In this document: piece by piece, positions 43,213-51,018 of the stretch
Position numbering within the stretch: the first letter of the stretch is position 1
How the letters are laid out: every line of letters starts with the position of its first letter
NCBI RefSeq assembly: GCF_900105925.1
Contig: NZ_LT629791.1
Coordinates: forward strand, 1,240,001 to 1,304,000
DNA: 64,000 nt
Source: Jiangella alkaliphila
GTDB taxonomy: Bacteria; Actinomycetota; Actinomycetes; Jiangellales; Jiangellaceae
Direction of reading: 5' to 3'
Made by a program: the position numbers and the translations under genes
The notes under the pieces: generated by a model
Seen by the model: the letters and a program-made list of their open reading frames with translations, nothing else
Told to the model about the DNA's origin: nothing
Database searches by the model: none

Positions 43213-44091
43213 TCAGGCGCCCTGCGCCTCGGCCACCCGGCGCATCCAGTAGCGGAACCAGCTGTCGCCGTACGGCGCGTAGACGCGGACGGGGACGCCG
43301 CGCGCGACCAGTTCGCGGGCGTCGTCCTCGCGGACGCCCAGCAGCATCTCGACCCCGGCGCCGGGCAGCGCCTCCAGCAGCGCCTCGCGCACCACGGCAT
43401 CGTGCGTCGCCAGCACCGGCGCGCTACCGGCCGCGTGCACCCGGTGGGCCAGCTTGATGAAGGCCACGGTGGCCCCCTCGCCCCACGCGTGCGCGACGTC
43501 GGCGGACTCCAGGTAGGCGCCCTTGGCCAGCCGGATCGGCACCCCCGCGGCGAGCAGGCGGTCGACGTCGTCGGGGCTGCGGCGCAGGTTGGCCTGGACG
43601 GTCGCCACGAGCGGCGCACCGGCCTCGGCCAGCGCGACGGTGAGGTCCATGATCTGCGGCGTGCGCCGGCTCTCCTCGGCGCTGATCTCCAGCCGTGCGC
43701 CCGCCGGGAGCACCTCCACGAGCTGCTCCACGTGCCGGCGGCAGACGTCGAACCCCAGGTCCAGGCCCAGGTGCGACGGCACGATCTCCAGGTACACGTC
43801 GCCGCCGACGTCCGCCAGCGCGGCCGCCGCCTCGCGGTAGCCGCGCACCGTCGCCGCGAGCTCATCTTCGTCGGCGGCGCCCTCGCCGAACAGGTCGAGG
43901 CTGACGGCCAGGCCGGCGGCGGTGAGCCGGCGGACGGTCTCGATCGCCTCGTCGAGCGTGGTGCCTGCGACGTAGCGGCGGGCGGCGGAGTAGGCGAGGT
44001 CCTGGGCCGGCGGGATCGCCCGGACCAGCGACTCGACCTCGGTACTGGTGGCGAGCGCGTAGAGCGCGCGCCGGGTGAGCGATGCGATCAC
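43213..44091 (-). CDS. Proline dehydrogenase (monofunctional, FAD)
   Basis: 292 residues, typical of monofunctional PRODH. The barrel includes VSLDLFGEGAADEDELA, VEISAEESRRTPQIMDLTVALAEAGAPLVATVQANLRRSPDDVDRLL and the conserved C-terminal YAPYGDSWFRYWMRRVAE, with the RYxxRR-type substrate arginines. RLAKGAYLE is the catalytic lysine region. It oxidises proline to pyrroline-5-carboxylate. The usual partner P5C dehydrogenase gene is not adjacent here. Confidence 0.93.
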   Translation of the reverse strand: MIASLTRRALYALATSTEVESLVRAIPPAQDLAYSAARRYVAGTTLDEAIETVRRLTAAGLAVSLDLFGEGAADEDELAATVRGYREAAAALADVGGDVYLEIVPSHLGLDLGFDVCRRHVEQLVEVLPAGARLEISAEESRRTPQIMDLTVALAEAGAPLVATVQANLRRSPDDVDRLLAAGVPIRLAKGAYLESADVAHAWGEGATVAFIKLAHRVHAAGSAPVLATHDAVVREALLEALPGAGVEMLLGVREDDARELVARGVPVRVYAPYGDSWFRYWMRRVAEAQGA

Positions 44092-44119
44092 CTCACCGAC
44101 GGTAACAGCCGGCGGAGGC

Positions 44120-44233
44120 TCAGAACCCGAGCAGGAGACCCGCGAGCACCGACGCGTAACCGACGCACAGCGCGACGAGAGCGATCCGCACGGTGGTGCG
44201 GCGCCGGCTCGGCTGCGGCGGCGGTTTGAACAC
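44120..44233 (-). CDS. Small single-pass membrane protein (37 residues)
   Basis: A short frame with GTG start 44233, 5 bases after a perfect GGAGG. It encodes a basic N-terminus (VFKPPPQPSRRRTT) followed by one hydrophobic helix (VRIALVALCVGYASVLAGLLLGF). The layout (N-in, C-out helix), the ribosome site and the absence of any other gene in the gap between PRODH and SOD support a real small protein. It is in the same orientation as both neighbours. Confidence 0.55.
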   Translation of the reverse strand: MFKPPPQPSRRRTTVRIALVALCVGYASVLAGLLLGF

Positions 44234-44292
44234 GCGGGCCTCCGGTCGGTCGAGGGCGCCGGCGGGTCGCCGGCGCCCCCTCGCGGAACGCG

Positions 44293-44916
44293 TCAGGGCG
44301 TGATGAGCCCTGCGGTCTTCGTCCGGGCCGCCTCGAACCGCGTGGCGACGTCGGGCCAATTGACGATGTTCCAGAACGCCGCCACGTAGTCGGGCTTCAC
44401 GTTCTTGTACTGCAGGTAGAACGCGTGCTCCCACATGTCGAGCATGAGCAGCGGGACGGTGCCGGCGGCGAGGTTGCCCTGGTGGTCGTAGAGCTGCTCG
44501 ATGACCAGCCGCTGGCCGATGCTCTCCCACGCCAGGATGGACCAGCCCGAGCCCTGGATGCCCAGCGCGGCCGCCGTGTAGTGCGCGCGGAAGCCGTCGA
44601 ACGAACCGAAGAACTCGTCGACCGCGGCGCCGAGGTCACCGTCGGGCTTGTCGCCACCCTCGGGCGACAGGTTGTTCCAGAAGACGGTGTGGTTGACGTG
44701 ACCGGCGAGGTTGAAGGCCAGGTTCTTCTGCAGCAGGTTCACCGTGTCGAGCTTGCTGGTGGCGCGTGCCTCCTCCAGCTGCTCGAGCGCGGTGTTCGTG
44801 CCGGTGACGTACGTCTGGTGGTGCTTGGAGTGGTGGAGCTCCATGATCTGACCGGCGATGTGCGGTTCGAGCGCACCGTAGTCGTAGGGGAGATCCGGCA
44901 GAGAGTAGACGGCCAT
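44293..44916 (-). CDS. sodA: Superoxide dismutase (Fe/Mn)
   Basis: 207 residues from ATG 44916, with GAGAGGAAG upstream. It has the Fe/Mn ligand set: His in [13 protein letters not shown], His in [14 protein letters not shown], Asp and His in [27 protein letters not shown] is the conserved mid-region. The glycine/glutamine pattern suggests a Mn or cambialistic enzyme, typical of actinomycetes. It is cytoplasmic with no signal peptide. Confidence 0.95.
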   Translation of the reverse strand: MAVYSLPDLPYDYGALEPHIAGQIMELHHSKHHQTYVTGTNTALEQLEEARATSKLDTVNLLQKNLAFNLAGHVNHTVFWNNLSPEGGDKPDGDLGAAVDEFFGSFDGFRAHYTAAALGIQGSGWSILAWESIGQRLVIEQLYDHQGNLAAGTVPLLMLDMWEHAFYLQYKNVKPDYVAAFWNIVNWPDVATRFEAARTKTAGLITP

Positions 44917-45075
44917 TGCTTCTGAGCTTCCTCTCGACGACATCGTCAGGCCCGGGACCTGTCACTGGCTAACCTACGCCTGCCCACTGAGCGCGACCAC
45001 AAACGGTCCGAACTCTGCGGTGTCAGGCTCATTCTTGACCGACTGGCGTCAGACCTCGCGGTCGGCGGCACCGCT

Positions 45076-45735
45076 TCACCCTGTGATGTCCGGCTCGGAC
45101 AGGGTGATCCGGACGGCCCGGAATGTCGCCGGCGTCGCGTCGAGGACGACCCGTTTCGGGTCCGGCACGGCCAGGTGCGGCAGGCCGGCGGAGCGGTCGC
45201 GGAGTGCGGCCAGCGCCGTCAGCCGCCGGTCGGCGAGGACGTGGTCGACGGCGGCGCGGTCGCCCCCGGTGACGACGGCGTCGAGCTCGGCAGCGTGCGG
45301 CAGCAGCACCCGCGCGGCGACGTCGGCGGCGGCCTCGAACGCCTCGCGGGCCTGCTTCTCACGCCGCCGGGCGAACCGCTGCTGCGACTGGCCGCCGGCG
45401 GCCGTCCGGCCCTGCACGTGCCGCGAACCCACTTTCGACGTCACCAGCGCGGCGCCGTGGAAGACGCCGGCCGCGTAACCGCCGCGGCGCACCAGCAGCA
45501 CGGCGACCCGCCGGTCGCGGGCGGCGTGCGCGATGAGGCCGCCGTACGGTGCGGCGGCGTCGTCGTGCGGCAACGGGGGGAACGGGACCGCGCAGCTCGC
45601 GACCGCTCCGTCCGCCGCCTCGACGACGACGGCACCGGGCCCGGCGCGGTGGGTGGTGGCGCCGTGCCGGCGGGCGAACCCGGCCAGCCAGGCCGCCAGC
45701 CGTTCCGGCGGGATGGTGAGCACGCGATCGGGCAT
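45076..45735 (-). CDS. acVLRF1-family peptidyl-tRNA hydrolase (Vms1-like release factor domain)
   Basis: 219 residues. The VLRF1 core has its signature GGQSQQRFARRREKQAREAFEAAADVA at residues 114-140; the GGQ-like loop is the peptidyl-tRNA hydrolysis motif. The preceding VAVLLVRRGGYAAGVFHGAALVTSKVGSRHVQGRT is the release-factor-like sheet. The actinobacterial acVLRF1 group is predicted to free nascent chains from stalled 50S subunits, like yeast Vms1/ANKZF1, but is little tested. ATG 45735. It sits 33 bases downstream of a strong hairpin (45768-45808). Confidence 0.88.
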   Translation of the reverse strand: MPDRVLTIPPERLAAWLAGFARRHGATTHRAGPGAVVVEAADGAVASCAVPFPPLPHDDAAAPYGGLIAHAARDRRVAVLLVRRGGYAAGVFHGAALVTSKVGSRHVQGRTAAGGQSQQRFARRREKQAREAFEAAADVAARVLLPHAAELDAVVTGGDRAAVDHVLADRRLTALAALRDRSAGLPHLAVPDPKRVVLDATPATFRAVRITLSEPDITG

Positions 45736-45767
45736 CTCCAGAGGATGCCCTGCCGAAGAGCGGCGGA

Positions 45768-45808
45768 GGTTGCGACCCCGGCCTCCGCAGCGAGCCGGGG
45801 CCGCAACC
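45768..45808. terminator. Strong hairpin, candidate terminator or structured leader
   Basis: GGTTGCGACCCCGGC (45768-45782) pairs with GCCGGGGCCGCAACC (45794-45808) with one mismatch and an 11-base loop. There is no T-run on either side, which is usual for high-GC actinomycete terminators. It lies downstream of Uma2 and upstream of acVLRF1, both transcribed leftward. Confidence 0.5.
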
Positions 45809-45922
45809 GGTACCCGAACGCTGCCATGGATCCGATGGGTCGGCGGCTCTTGCTTGACCCCCGCCGGTGTTCGGACTCCACGGCACTCGTCGTATGGACC
45901 GTGATGTGAACTGTCTGGGACC

Positions 45923-45964
45923 CCGGGCGTCAGCCCGGTGTCATCGCCGGACCCTTCGGTCCGG
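45923..45964. repeat. Two tandem small hairpins
   Basis: CCGGGC-GTCA-GCCCGG (45923-45938) and CCGGACC-CTTC-GGTCCGG (45947-45964), both perfect, with 8 bases between them. They lie in the gene-free gap between Uma2 and acVLRF1. They may be part of a terminator or a structured RNA. Confidence 0.45.
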
Positions 45965-46172
45965 TGGTCGACCGCCGGAAGGGCAAGACCGTACCTTCGA
46001 CCGGCACGATCACACTTCGATTCCTACACCATACCGGACAGATCGTCGAGGTCCAGGTCACGATCACCCACAGATCAACTCGGGGCTGACGTCAGGCCTC
46101 CGCGGCCGGCTACAACGCGTCACCTCGCTGTGCGGACGGGTCCGGACCAGCGCCGACGGCCGGCGGCGGCGA

Positions 46173-46730
46173 TCAGCCGAGCAGCGCCGACGGTGTGACG
46201 GTCACCGGGTACGGCCGCTCCAGCCGGACCTCCTCGTCCCCAGTGGTCCGCGCCACCTCCACATAGTCGCCGTCGACGAGGTCGTAGGCGACGATCGACG
46301 GCCCGCCGTCGGGGTCGACGATCCAGTACGACCCGACGCCGCCCTCGGCGTACTTCGCGAACTTGACCTTGGTGTCGTAGAGCCGGGTGCTCGGTGACAG
46401 GATCTCGACGGCCAGCCGCAACGGCTTGGTGAGCGGCCCGTCGACGATGTCGTCCTTGGCCACCACCAGAAGGTCGGGTATGAGCGAGTTCCGCTGATTC
46501 GGCTGCCAGTCCAGTGGCGCGTAGAACACCTTCAGCTCGGGCGGACACGCGCCGTGGAGGAGGAGGAACAGTTCGCCGCTGACGATCTGATGCTTCGGTC
46601 GCGGGGACGGGCTCACCAGGACCCGCCCATCGATGAGTTCGTAGCGCAGCCCGTCGTTCTCGGGCAGGCCGTCGAGATCGTCCACCGTCCAGGCTTCGAC
46701 GACACGTGGCAGCTCCTGCATGGTTGTCAT
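46173..46730 (-). CDS. Uma2 family endonuclease-fold protein (DUF820)
   Basis: 185 residues. The PD-(D/E)xK-like core is LIPDLLVVAKDD, then LAVEILSPSTRLYDTKVKFAKYAEGGVGSYWIVDP, with the Asp, Glu and Lys in the expected spacing. ELIDGRVLVSPSPRPKHQIVSGELFLLL is the family N-terminus. The family is widespread and multi-copy in cyanobacteria and actinomycetes, and its role is unknown. ATG 46730 follows GAGGAGGG. It is leftward, with DUF1990 upstream after 115 bases. Confidence 0.9.
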   Translation of the reverse strand: MTTMQELPRVVEAWTVDDLDGLPENDGLRYELIDGRVLVSPSPRPKHQIVSGELFLLLHGACPPELKVFYAPLDWQPNQRNSLIPDLLVVAKDDIVDGPLTKPLRLAVEILSPSTRLYDTKVKFAKYAEGGVGSYWIVDPDGGPSIVAYDLVDGDYVEVARTTGDEEVRLERPYPVTVTPSALLG

Positions 46731-46845
46731 GGTGCCCTCCTCGTGCTCGGATGTCATTCGCAGGATGGCCCGTGGTTCACCCAGAAACGGGTCGGGCTAA
46801 CTTCCGGGCTAATCGCGCGGCGGTTGCCCGTTTCGTCGTCGCTGG

Positions 46846-47364
46846 TCAGCCGTGTGACGCGCGCGCGGCCAGTCGGCGGGCGGCCGTCACGTAGCGGCGG
46901 GTGGCGACGGCCTGGGCGGCGCGGGTGAGCGGCCCGCCGAGGCGGGCGTACCAGGCGGCCGCGCGGCTGAACGCCGTCACCGTGAACCAGAGGTCGTCGT
47001 GGTCGTCGAGCTCGGCGACGAAGGACTCCTCGCCGCGTTCCGGGTGACCGGCCAGCGTCCCGTAGGCGTACCCGCCGCGGCGGTCCTCGTCGAGCACCCA
47101 GACCACCTCGCACGGGATCCGCAGTCCGACCGGCCCGACGCCGAGCGTGCTGGTGACGCGGACGCCCACCGCGGCGCGCGGCTGCGACGTCGCGACCCGC
47201 AGGCCGATGCTGCGATGCAGGTCGAACATCACGACGCCCTCGACGACGGCGGTGAAGGCGGCCCGGCCGTGGCCGATGCGCTCGCGGACCCGGACGTGGT
47301 CGTAGCCGTCAGGCAGCGGCTCGCCGTCGCGGGTGGCGCCGACCTCGGGGTAGGTGAAGGACAT
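46846..47364 (-). CDS. DUF1990 (UPF0548) family protein
   Basis: 172 residues. FTYPEVGATRDGEPLPDGYDHVRVRERIGHGRAAFTAVVEGVVMFDLHRSIGLRV is the characteristic DUF1990 start, and WYARLGGPLTRAAQAVATRRYVTAARRLA the end. No biochemical function is established; the fold is probably START/SRPBCC-like. ATG 47364 was chosen over a start 18 bases upstream. It is divergent from the ECF sigma gene 47463-48338. Confidence 0.88.
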   Translation of the reverse strand: MSFTYPEVGATRDGEPLPDGYDHVRVRERIGHGRAAFTAVVEGVVMFDLHRSIGLRVATSQPRAAVGVRVTSTLGVGPVGLRIPCEVVWVLDEDRRGGYAYGTLAGHPERGEESFVAELDDHDDLWFTVTAFSRAAAWYARLGGPLTRAAQAVATRRYVTAARRLAARASHG

Positions 47365-47462
47365 CACTCGCGACTCTGCCACAGCCCCATGTCACAACCG
47401 TGCACCAGTGTGTGTCTGAATGGCATGGCAGGCCACTCCCTCGAACCGAAGGTCCCGATGCC

Positions 47463-48338
47463 GTGACGGAGACGACTCCCGACCCGTTCCAGCGGCACCG
47501 CGGGCTGCTGTTCACCGTCGCCTACGAGCTGCTCGGCAGCGTGGCCGACGCCGAGGACGTCGTGCAGGACACGTGGCTGCGGTGGTCCGCCGCCGACCGG
47601 TCCGACGTCCTGGAGCCGAAGGCGTACCTCGTCCGCATCGCTACTCGACTGGCGCTGAACCGGCTGCGCACGCTGCGGAACCGGCGCGAGACGTACGTCG
47701 GGCCGTGGCTGCCGGAGCCGCTCGCGACCGGGCCGGACGCCAGCGGCGGGGTCGAGCTGGCCGAGGACGTGTCGATGGCGATGCTCGTGGTCCTGGAGAC
47801 GCTCACGCCGATCGAGCGGGCGGTGTTCGTGCTGCGCGAGGTGTTCGGGTTCGCGCACGCGGAGATCGCGACGGCGCTGGACCGCAGCGAGGCGTCGGTG
47901 CGGCAGGTCGCCCACCGGGCCCGCGAGCACGTCCAGGCGCGGCGGCCGCGCTTCGACACCGACCCGGAGCAGCGGCGGGCGGTGACCGAGCGGTTCCTGC
48001 GCGCCACGGCCGAGGGCGACCTCGCCGAGCTGCTGGAGGTGCTGGCGCCGGACGTCGTCATGGTGAACGACACCGACGGGAAGGCGCGCGCGGCCCTGCG
48101 CCCGATCTTCGGCCGGGACAAGGTGGCCCGCCTGCTCGTGGGCCCGCTGGTCCGCCGCGAACTGGCCGGCTACCGGTTCGAGTACGCGGAGCTCAACGGC
48201 GAGCCGGGCGTCGTCGGCGTGCTGAACGGACGCGTCGACGTGGCGGGCCTCATCGAGACGAGGGGCGGCCAGGTGGTGCGGCTGCTCGCGTTCCGGAACC
48301 CGGATCGGCTGACCGGTCTGAGGCGCAACTGGCGATGA
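47463..48338 (+). CDS. ECF sigma factor with SnoaL-like C-terminus (ECF41/SigJ-like)
   Basis: 291 residues. Sigma region 2 is RHRGLLFTVAYELLGSVADAEDVVQDTWLRW, and region 4 is LTPIERAVFVLREVFGFAHAEIATALDRSEASVRQVAHRAREHV. A SnoaL-like C-terminal domain (TERFLRATAEGDLAELLEVLAPDVVMVNDTDGKARAALRPIFG) is typical of the ECF41 (SigJ) group, where it modulates activity in place of an anti-sigma factor. GTG 47463. Known partners are carboxymuconolactone decarboxylase-like or oxidoreductase genes; none is adjacent here. Confidence 0.9.
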   Translation: MTETTPDPFQRHRGLLFTVAYELLGSVADAEDVVQDTWLRWSAADRSDVLEPKAYLVRIATRLALNRLRTLRNRRETYVGPWLPEPLATGPDASGGVELAEDVSMAMLVVLETLTPIERAVFVLREVFGFAHAEIATALDRSEASVRQVAHRAREHVQARRPRFDTDPEQRRAVTERFLRATAEGDLAELLEVLAPDVVMVNDTDGKARAALRPIFGRDKVARLLVGPLVRRELAGYRFEYAELNGEPGVVGVLNGRVDVAGLIETRGGQVVRLLAFRNPDRLTGLRRNWR

Positions 48339-48449
48339 GCGTCCCGCCCCGGCCGCCGGCATGGCGGATATTGACACAACCTGATGCCGGGCGGCCGGAT
48401 GCCGGGACGTTTCGGCGCTGTTTTGTGACTATTTCAGAATGGCGACGGC

Positions 48450-48674
48450 TCAGAGCCGGGTCACCTTCGGGTTCGGCAGGGCGATACGACGTACCGCGGT
48501 GCCGAAATCGACGTGTACCTCGTGATCGCCGGGCACGCTGACTACGCGGCCAAGACCGTGACGGTCGTGAGTGAGCAGGTCATCAACGACGAACTTCTGC
48601 GGGGGCGGAGGGGCGATGGGGCGGAACGGGCTAGAAGGATAAACAGGCCTCGCGGCCGGTGTACGAGAGGTCAT
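48450..48674 (-). CDS. Conserved small actinobacterial protein
   Basis: 74 residues. A basic/proline-rich N-terminus (RPVYPSSPFRPIAPPPP) precedes a compact beta fold QKFVVDDLLTHDRHGLGRVVSVPGDHEVHVDFGTAVRRIALPNPKVTRL. This pattern (THD.HGLGRVV…VDFG…I) recurs in small actinobacterial proteins related to the first domain of CarD/Mfd-type Tudor folds. The function is unknown. It is convergent with the ECF41-like gene. Confidence 0.75.
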   Translation of the reverse strand: MTSRTPAARPVYPSSPFRPIAPPPPQKFVVDDLLTHDRHGLGRVVSVPGDHEVHVDFGTAVRRIALPNPKVTRL

Positions 48675-48813
48675 TCCGTCAGTCTGCCGTTCTGGGCCGC
48701 AGATGTGTAGCCCTCTTTGGAAGACTATGTCAACTCTTGACCATCAGTTCGGCGGGCAACGTTGAACACGTGTTCCCCGTCGACCGGCACGCTGCCGTGA
48801 CAGCACCGAACGG

Positions 48814-49773
48814 CTAGGACACGGTGTCGGAGACGCCGGCCGCGACGGATCGCGACGACGGACGTGCGTCCTGTGACGGCCGGCTGGCGACCTGGTGCGC
48901 GACGAGGATCGCGGCGAACGAGAGCGCCGTGACGGCCACGACGCCGAGCCCCGCGCCCACGTAGGCCGTCGCCAGGTCGGAGCGTTCGGTGACGGCGCCC
49001 GCGGTGTTCAGCACGTCGCGGGTGCGCAGCAGCGCCGACGCGGCCATGGCGCCGGCGACCCCGGCCACCACGACGAACAGGCCGCTGACGATCGCCGTCG
49101 GGGCATTGCCGGCCGGCGGCGACGGTATCCGCTCCGGGCTGCTCAGCGCGGTGAGCACCGTCGCCAGCCCGGCCCAGGCCAGCACGACGGTGATGGCGGC
49201 GACGACGTCGGACGGCCGGTGCCAGCCGCCCACCATGGTGGAGACGCCGGTGATCGCGGTGTACCCGGCGCCGAGGATCGCGACCGCCGGCCGGGCCCGT
49301 CGCGGCACCACCAGAACCAGCGCGGCCGCGACGCTGGCCGCGACCGTCGTGTGCCCGCTGGGCAGCGAGTTGTCCAGCGGCCCGGTGTCCTCGGCCAGCC
49401 GCGGCCGGTCGAATACCACGCGCTTGAGCACCTGCGTGGTGAGGTTGGCGCCGCCGACCAGCACGATGACCTGCAACGCCAGCAGCCACCGCTGGCGCAG
49501 CAGCGCGATCAGCGCGACGGCGCCCAGCACCACCACGACGAACGGCACCGACACGACGTCGAGCACCTGCTCCGCGCCCGACCACAGCGTCGAGCGGCCG
49601 ATGCCGGAGCCGCGATAGGCGACCTGGTCGATGCGCTGCCCCACGGCGGTGTCGACGAACCACCGCCAGCTCGCCCAGGTGCCGAGGGCGCCGGCCAGGA
49701 ACATCAGCAGGCCGAGGACGACACCTCCGGGCCGGGGCGAGTAGCGGCGCATGCTCCGAGGGTAGTCAGACAC
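48814..49773 (-). CDS. PAP2-family phosphatase (membrane)
   Basis: 319 residues with about eight membrane segments. All three PAP2 signature motifs are present: KRVVFDRPR (C1), PSGHTT (C2, catalytic His) and GWHRPSDV (C3, nucleophile His). Such integral enzymes dephosphorylate phosphatidic acid, undecaprenyl-PP or related lipids. The extra C-terminal helices (LVAWAGLATVL...) extend the usual ~220-residue form. The GTG at 49773 has AGGGG upstream; ATG 49752 is an alternative. Confidence 0.9.
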   Translation of the reverse strand: MSDYPRSMRRYSPRPGGVVLGLLMFLAGALGTWASWRWFVDTAVGQRIDQVAYRGSGIGRSTLWSGAEQVLDVVSVPFVVVVLGAVALIALLRQRWLLALQVIVLVGGANLTTQVLKRVVFDRPRLAEDTGPLDNSLPSGHTTVAASVAAALVLVVPRRARPAVAILGAGYTAITGVSTMVGGWHRPSDVVAAITVVLAWAGLATVLTALSSPERIPSPPAGNAPTAIVSGLFVVVAGVAGAMAASALLRTRDVLNTAGAVTERSDLATAYVGAGLGVVAVTALSFAAILVAHQVASRPSQDARPSSRSVAAGVSDTVS

Positions 49774-49815
49774 GCTGAGAATCCCCTGGGACCGAGCCGC
49801 CGGGGAGCGGATGGG

Positions 49816-50955
49816 TCACCGCAACTGGGCGAAGAAGGCGCGGATGTCCGCAACGTGCCCGGCCGGCTCCTCCATCGCGATGAAGTGGTGCCGGCCCGGG
49901 TTGCCCTCGGGCCAGTGCACGATCGGGCCGTCGCGCTCGGCCAGCCGCCGCATCAGGGCCGAGCCGCCGCCGTAGACGCCGGACGGCACGCCCGCCGGCG
50001 CCTTCGGCCACTCGAACCTCGCGGCGCCGCCCTGTGCCAGCCCTTCGTACATCGGCCACGACGACGTCGCGGCGGTCTTCGTGAACCAGTAGACGCTGAC
50101 GTTGTCGAGGAACAGGTCGCGGTCGATGACGTCGAGCAGCGGCTGGTCGGACATGGAGAACTCCTGGAACTTGTGCGCGTGCCAGGCCAGCAGCGACACC
50201 GGCGAGTCGTGCCAGCCGTGCCCGAACGTCTGCGGCGCCACTCGCAGCAGCGCGTGGTGGTCGACCCCGCCGGACGACCACTGCTGCATCAGGTCCCACT
50301 CGGCCCGCTCCTCCTCGGTCATGCCGGGCACGTCGTCCTCGGTCGGGAAGCCGAAGCCGCCGTCGATGTGCACGCCGACGACGCGGTCGGGGTGCCGCCG
50401 GGCCAGTTCAGGCGTGACGTACGCGCCGAGGTCGCCGCCCTGCGTGCCGTAGCGGTCGTAACCGAGCCGGGCCATCAGCTCGGCGAACATGCCGGCCACC
50501 GCGGGGATGCCGAACCCGGTCGTGCGCGGCGCGCCGGAGAAGCCGAACCCGGGGATGGACGGCACGACCACATGGAACGCCTGCGCAGGGTCGCCTCCGT
50601 GCGCTCGCGGGTCGGTGAGCAGCGGGATCGTGCGGGCGAACTCGACGAACGAGTTCGGCCAGCCGTGCGCCAGGACCAGCGGCAGCGCGTCCGGCTCCGG
50701 CGAGCGCACGTGCAGGTAGTGCAGGTCCAGCCCGTCGATCTCGTCGACGAACTGCGGGAACGCGTTGAGCGCGGCCTCGCGGGCGCGCCAGTCGTAGCCG
50801 GTGCGCCAGTACTCGGCGAGGTCGCGCAACCAGTCGGTGGGCACGCCACGCTCCCACCCGTCGCTGGGCAGCTGCGGTGTCCAGCGGGTGCGGGCCAGCC
50901 GGTCGTGCAGGTCGTCGAGGTCGGACTGCGGGATGTCGATCGTGAAGGGGGTCAT
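49816..50955 (-). CDS. Epoxide hydrolase (EHN-type alpha/beta hydrolase)
   Basis: 379 residues. The N-terminal EHN domain (IDIPQSDLDDLHDRLARTRW) precedes the alpha/beta core. The oxyanion motif is HGWP (98-101) and the nucleophile D175 lies in GTQGGDLGAYV; the C-terminal GRHHFIAMEEPAGHVADIRAFF contains the catalytic His. The enzyme opens epoxides to diols, as in juvenile hormone or plant-type epoxide hydrolases. ATG 50955 is divergent from the WYL regulator 51019-52122, across an inverted repeat at 50967-50996. Confidence 0.9.
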   Translation of the reverse strand: MTPFTIDIPQSDLDDLHDRLARTRWTPQLPSDGWERGVPTDWLRDLAEYWRTGYDWRAREAALNAFPQFVDEIDGLDLHYLHVRSPEPDALPLVLAHGWPNSFVEFARTIPLLTDPRAHGGDPAQAFHVVVPSIPGFGFSGAPRTTGFGIPAVAGMFAELMARLGYDRYGTQGGDLGAYVTPELARRHPDRVVGVHIDGGFGFPTEDDVPGMTEEERAEWDLMQQWSSGGVDHHALLRVAPQTFGHGWHDSPVSLLAWHAHKFQEFSMSDQPLLDVIDRDLFLDNVSVYWFTKTAATSSWPMYEGLAQGGAARFEWPKAPAGVPSGVYGGGSALMRRLAERDGPIVHWPEGNPGRHHFIAMEEPAGHVADIRAFFAQLR

Positions 50956-50966
50956 GGGTCCGACGG

Positions 50967-50996
50967 TAGGACGCATCTAGGTCGGTTCTTGTCCTA
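50967..50996. promoter_or_regulatory. Inverted repeat between epoxide hydrolase and WYL regulator
   Basis: TAGGAC (50967-50972) and GTCCTA (50991-50996) are perfect inverted arms separated by 18 bases. They lie 12 bases upstream of the hydrolase ATG and 22 bases upstream of the regulator ATG. This is the likely operator of the divergent WYL protein, whose hydrolase partner could be induced by an epoxide. Confidence 0.5.
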
Positions 50997-51018
50997 GTTC
51001 TGCGGCATCCTGGTCTCC

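Larger units (their letters stand above)
45736..46172. other. Intergenic region with hairpins, no recognisable gene
   Basis: 437 bases between acVLRF1 and the Uma2 stop. It holds a 15-base-pair hairpin (45768-45808) and two smaller tandem hairpins (45923-45964). It is AT-richer and more repeat-like around 46000-46080. I see no protein with a convincing start and codon pattern and no tRNA cloverleaf. The hairpins could terminate the leftward Uma2 transcript or be part of an untranslated RNA. Confidence 0.5.

Noticed and set aside
40403-43252. A 949-codon plus-strand frame crossing gadB, the two remnants and the small gene
   Set aside because: It is out of frame with gadB and antisense to phosphoketolase; only the overlapping real genes show homology.
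45736-46172. A tRNA or riboswitch near the hairpins
   Set aside because: The stems do not form a cloverleaf or match a riboswitch class I know, so only hairpins are reported.
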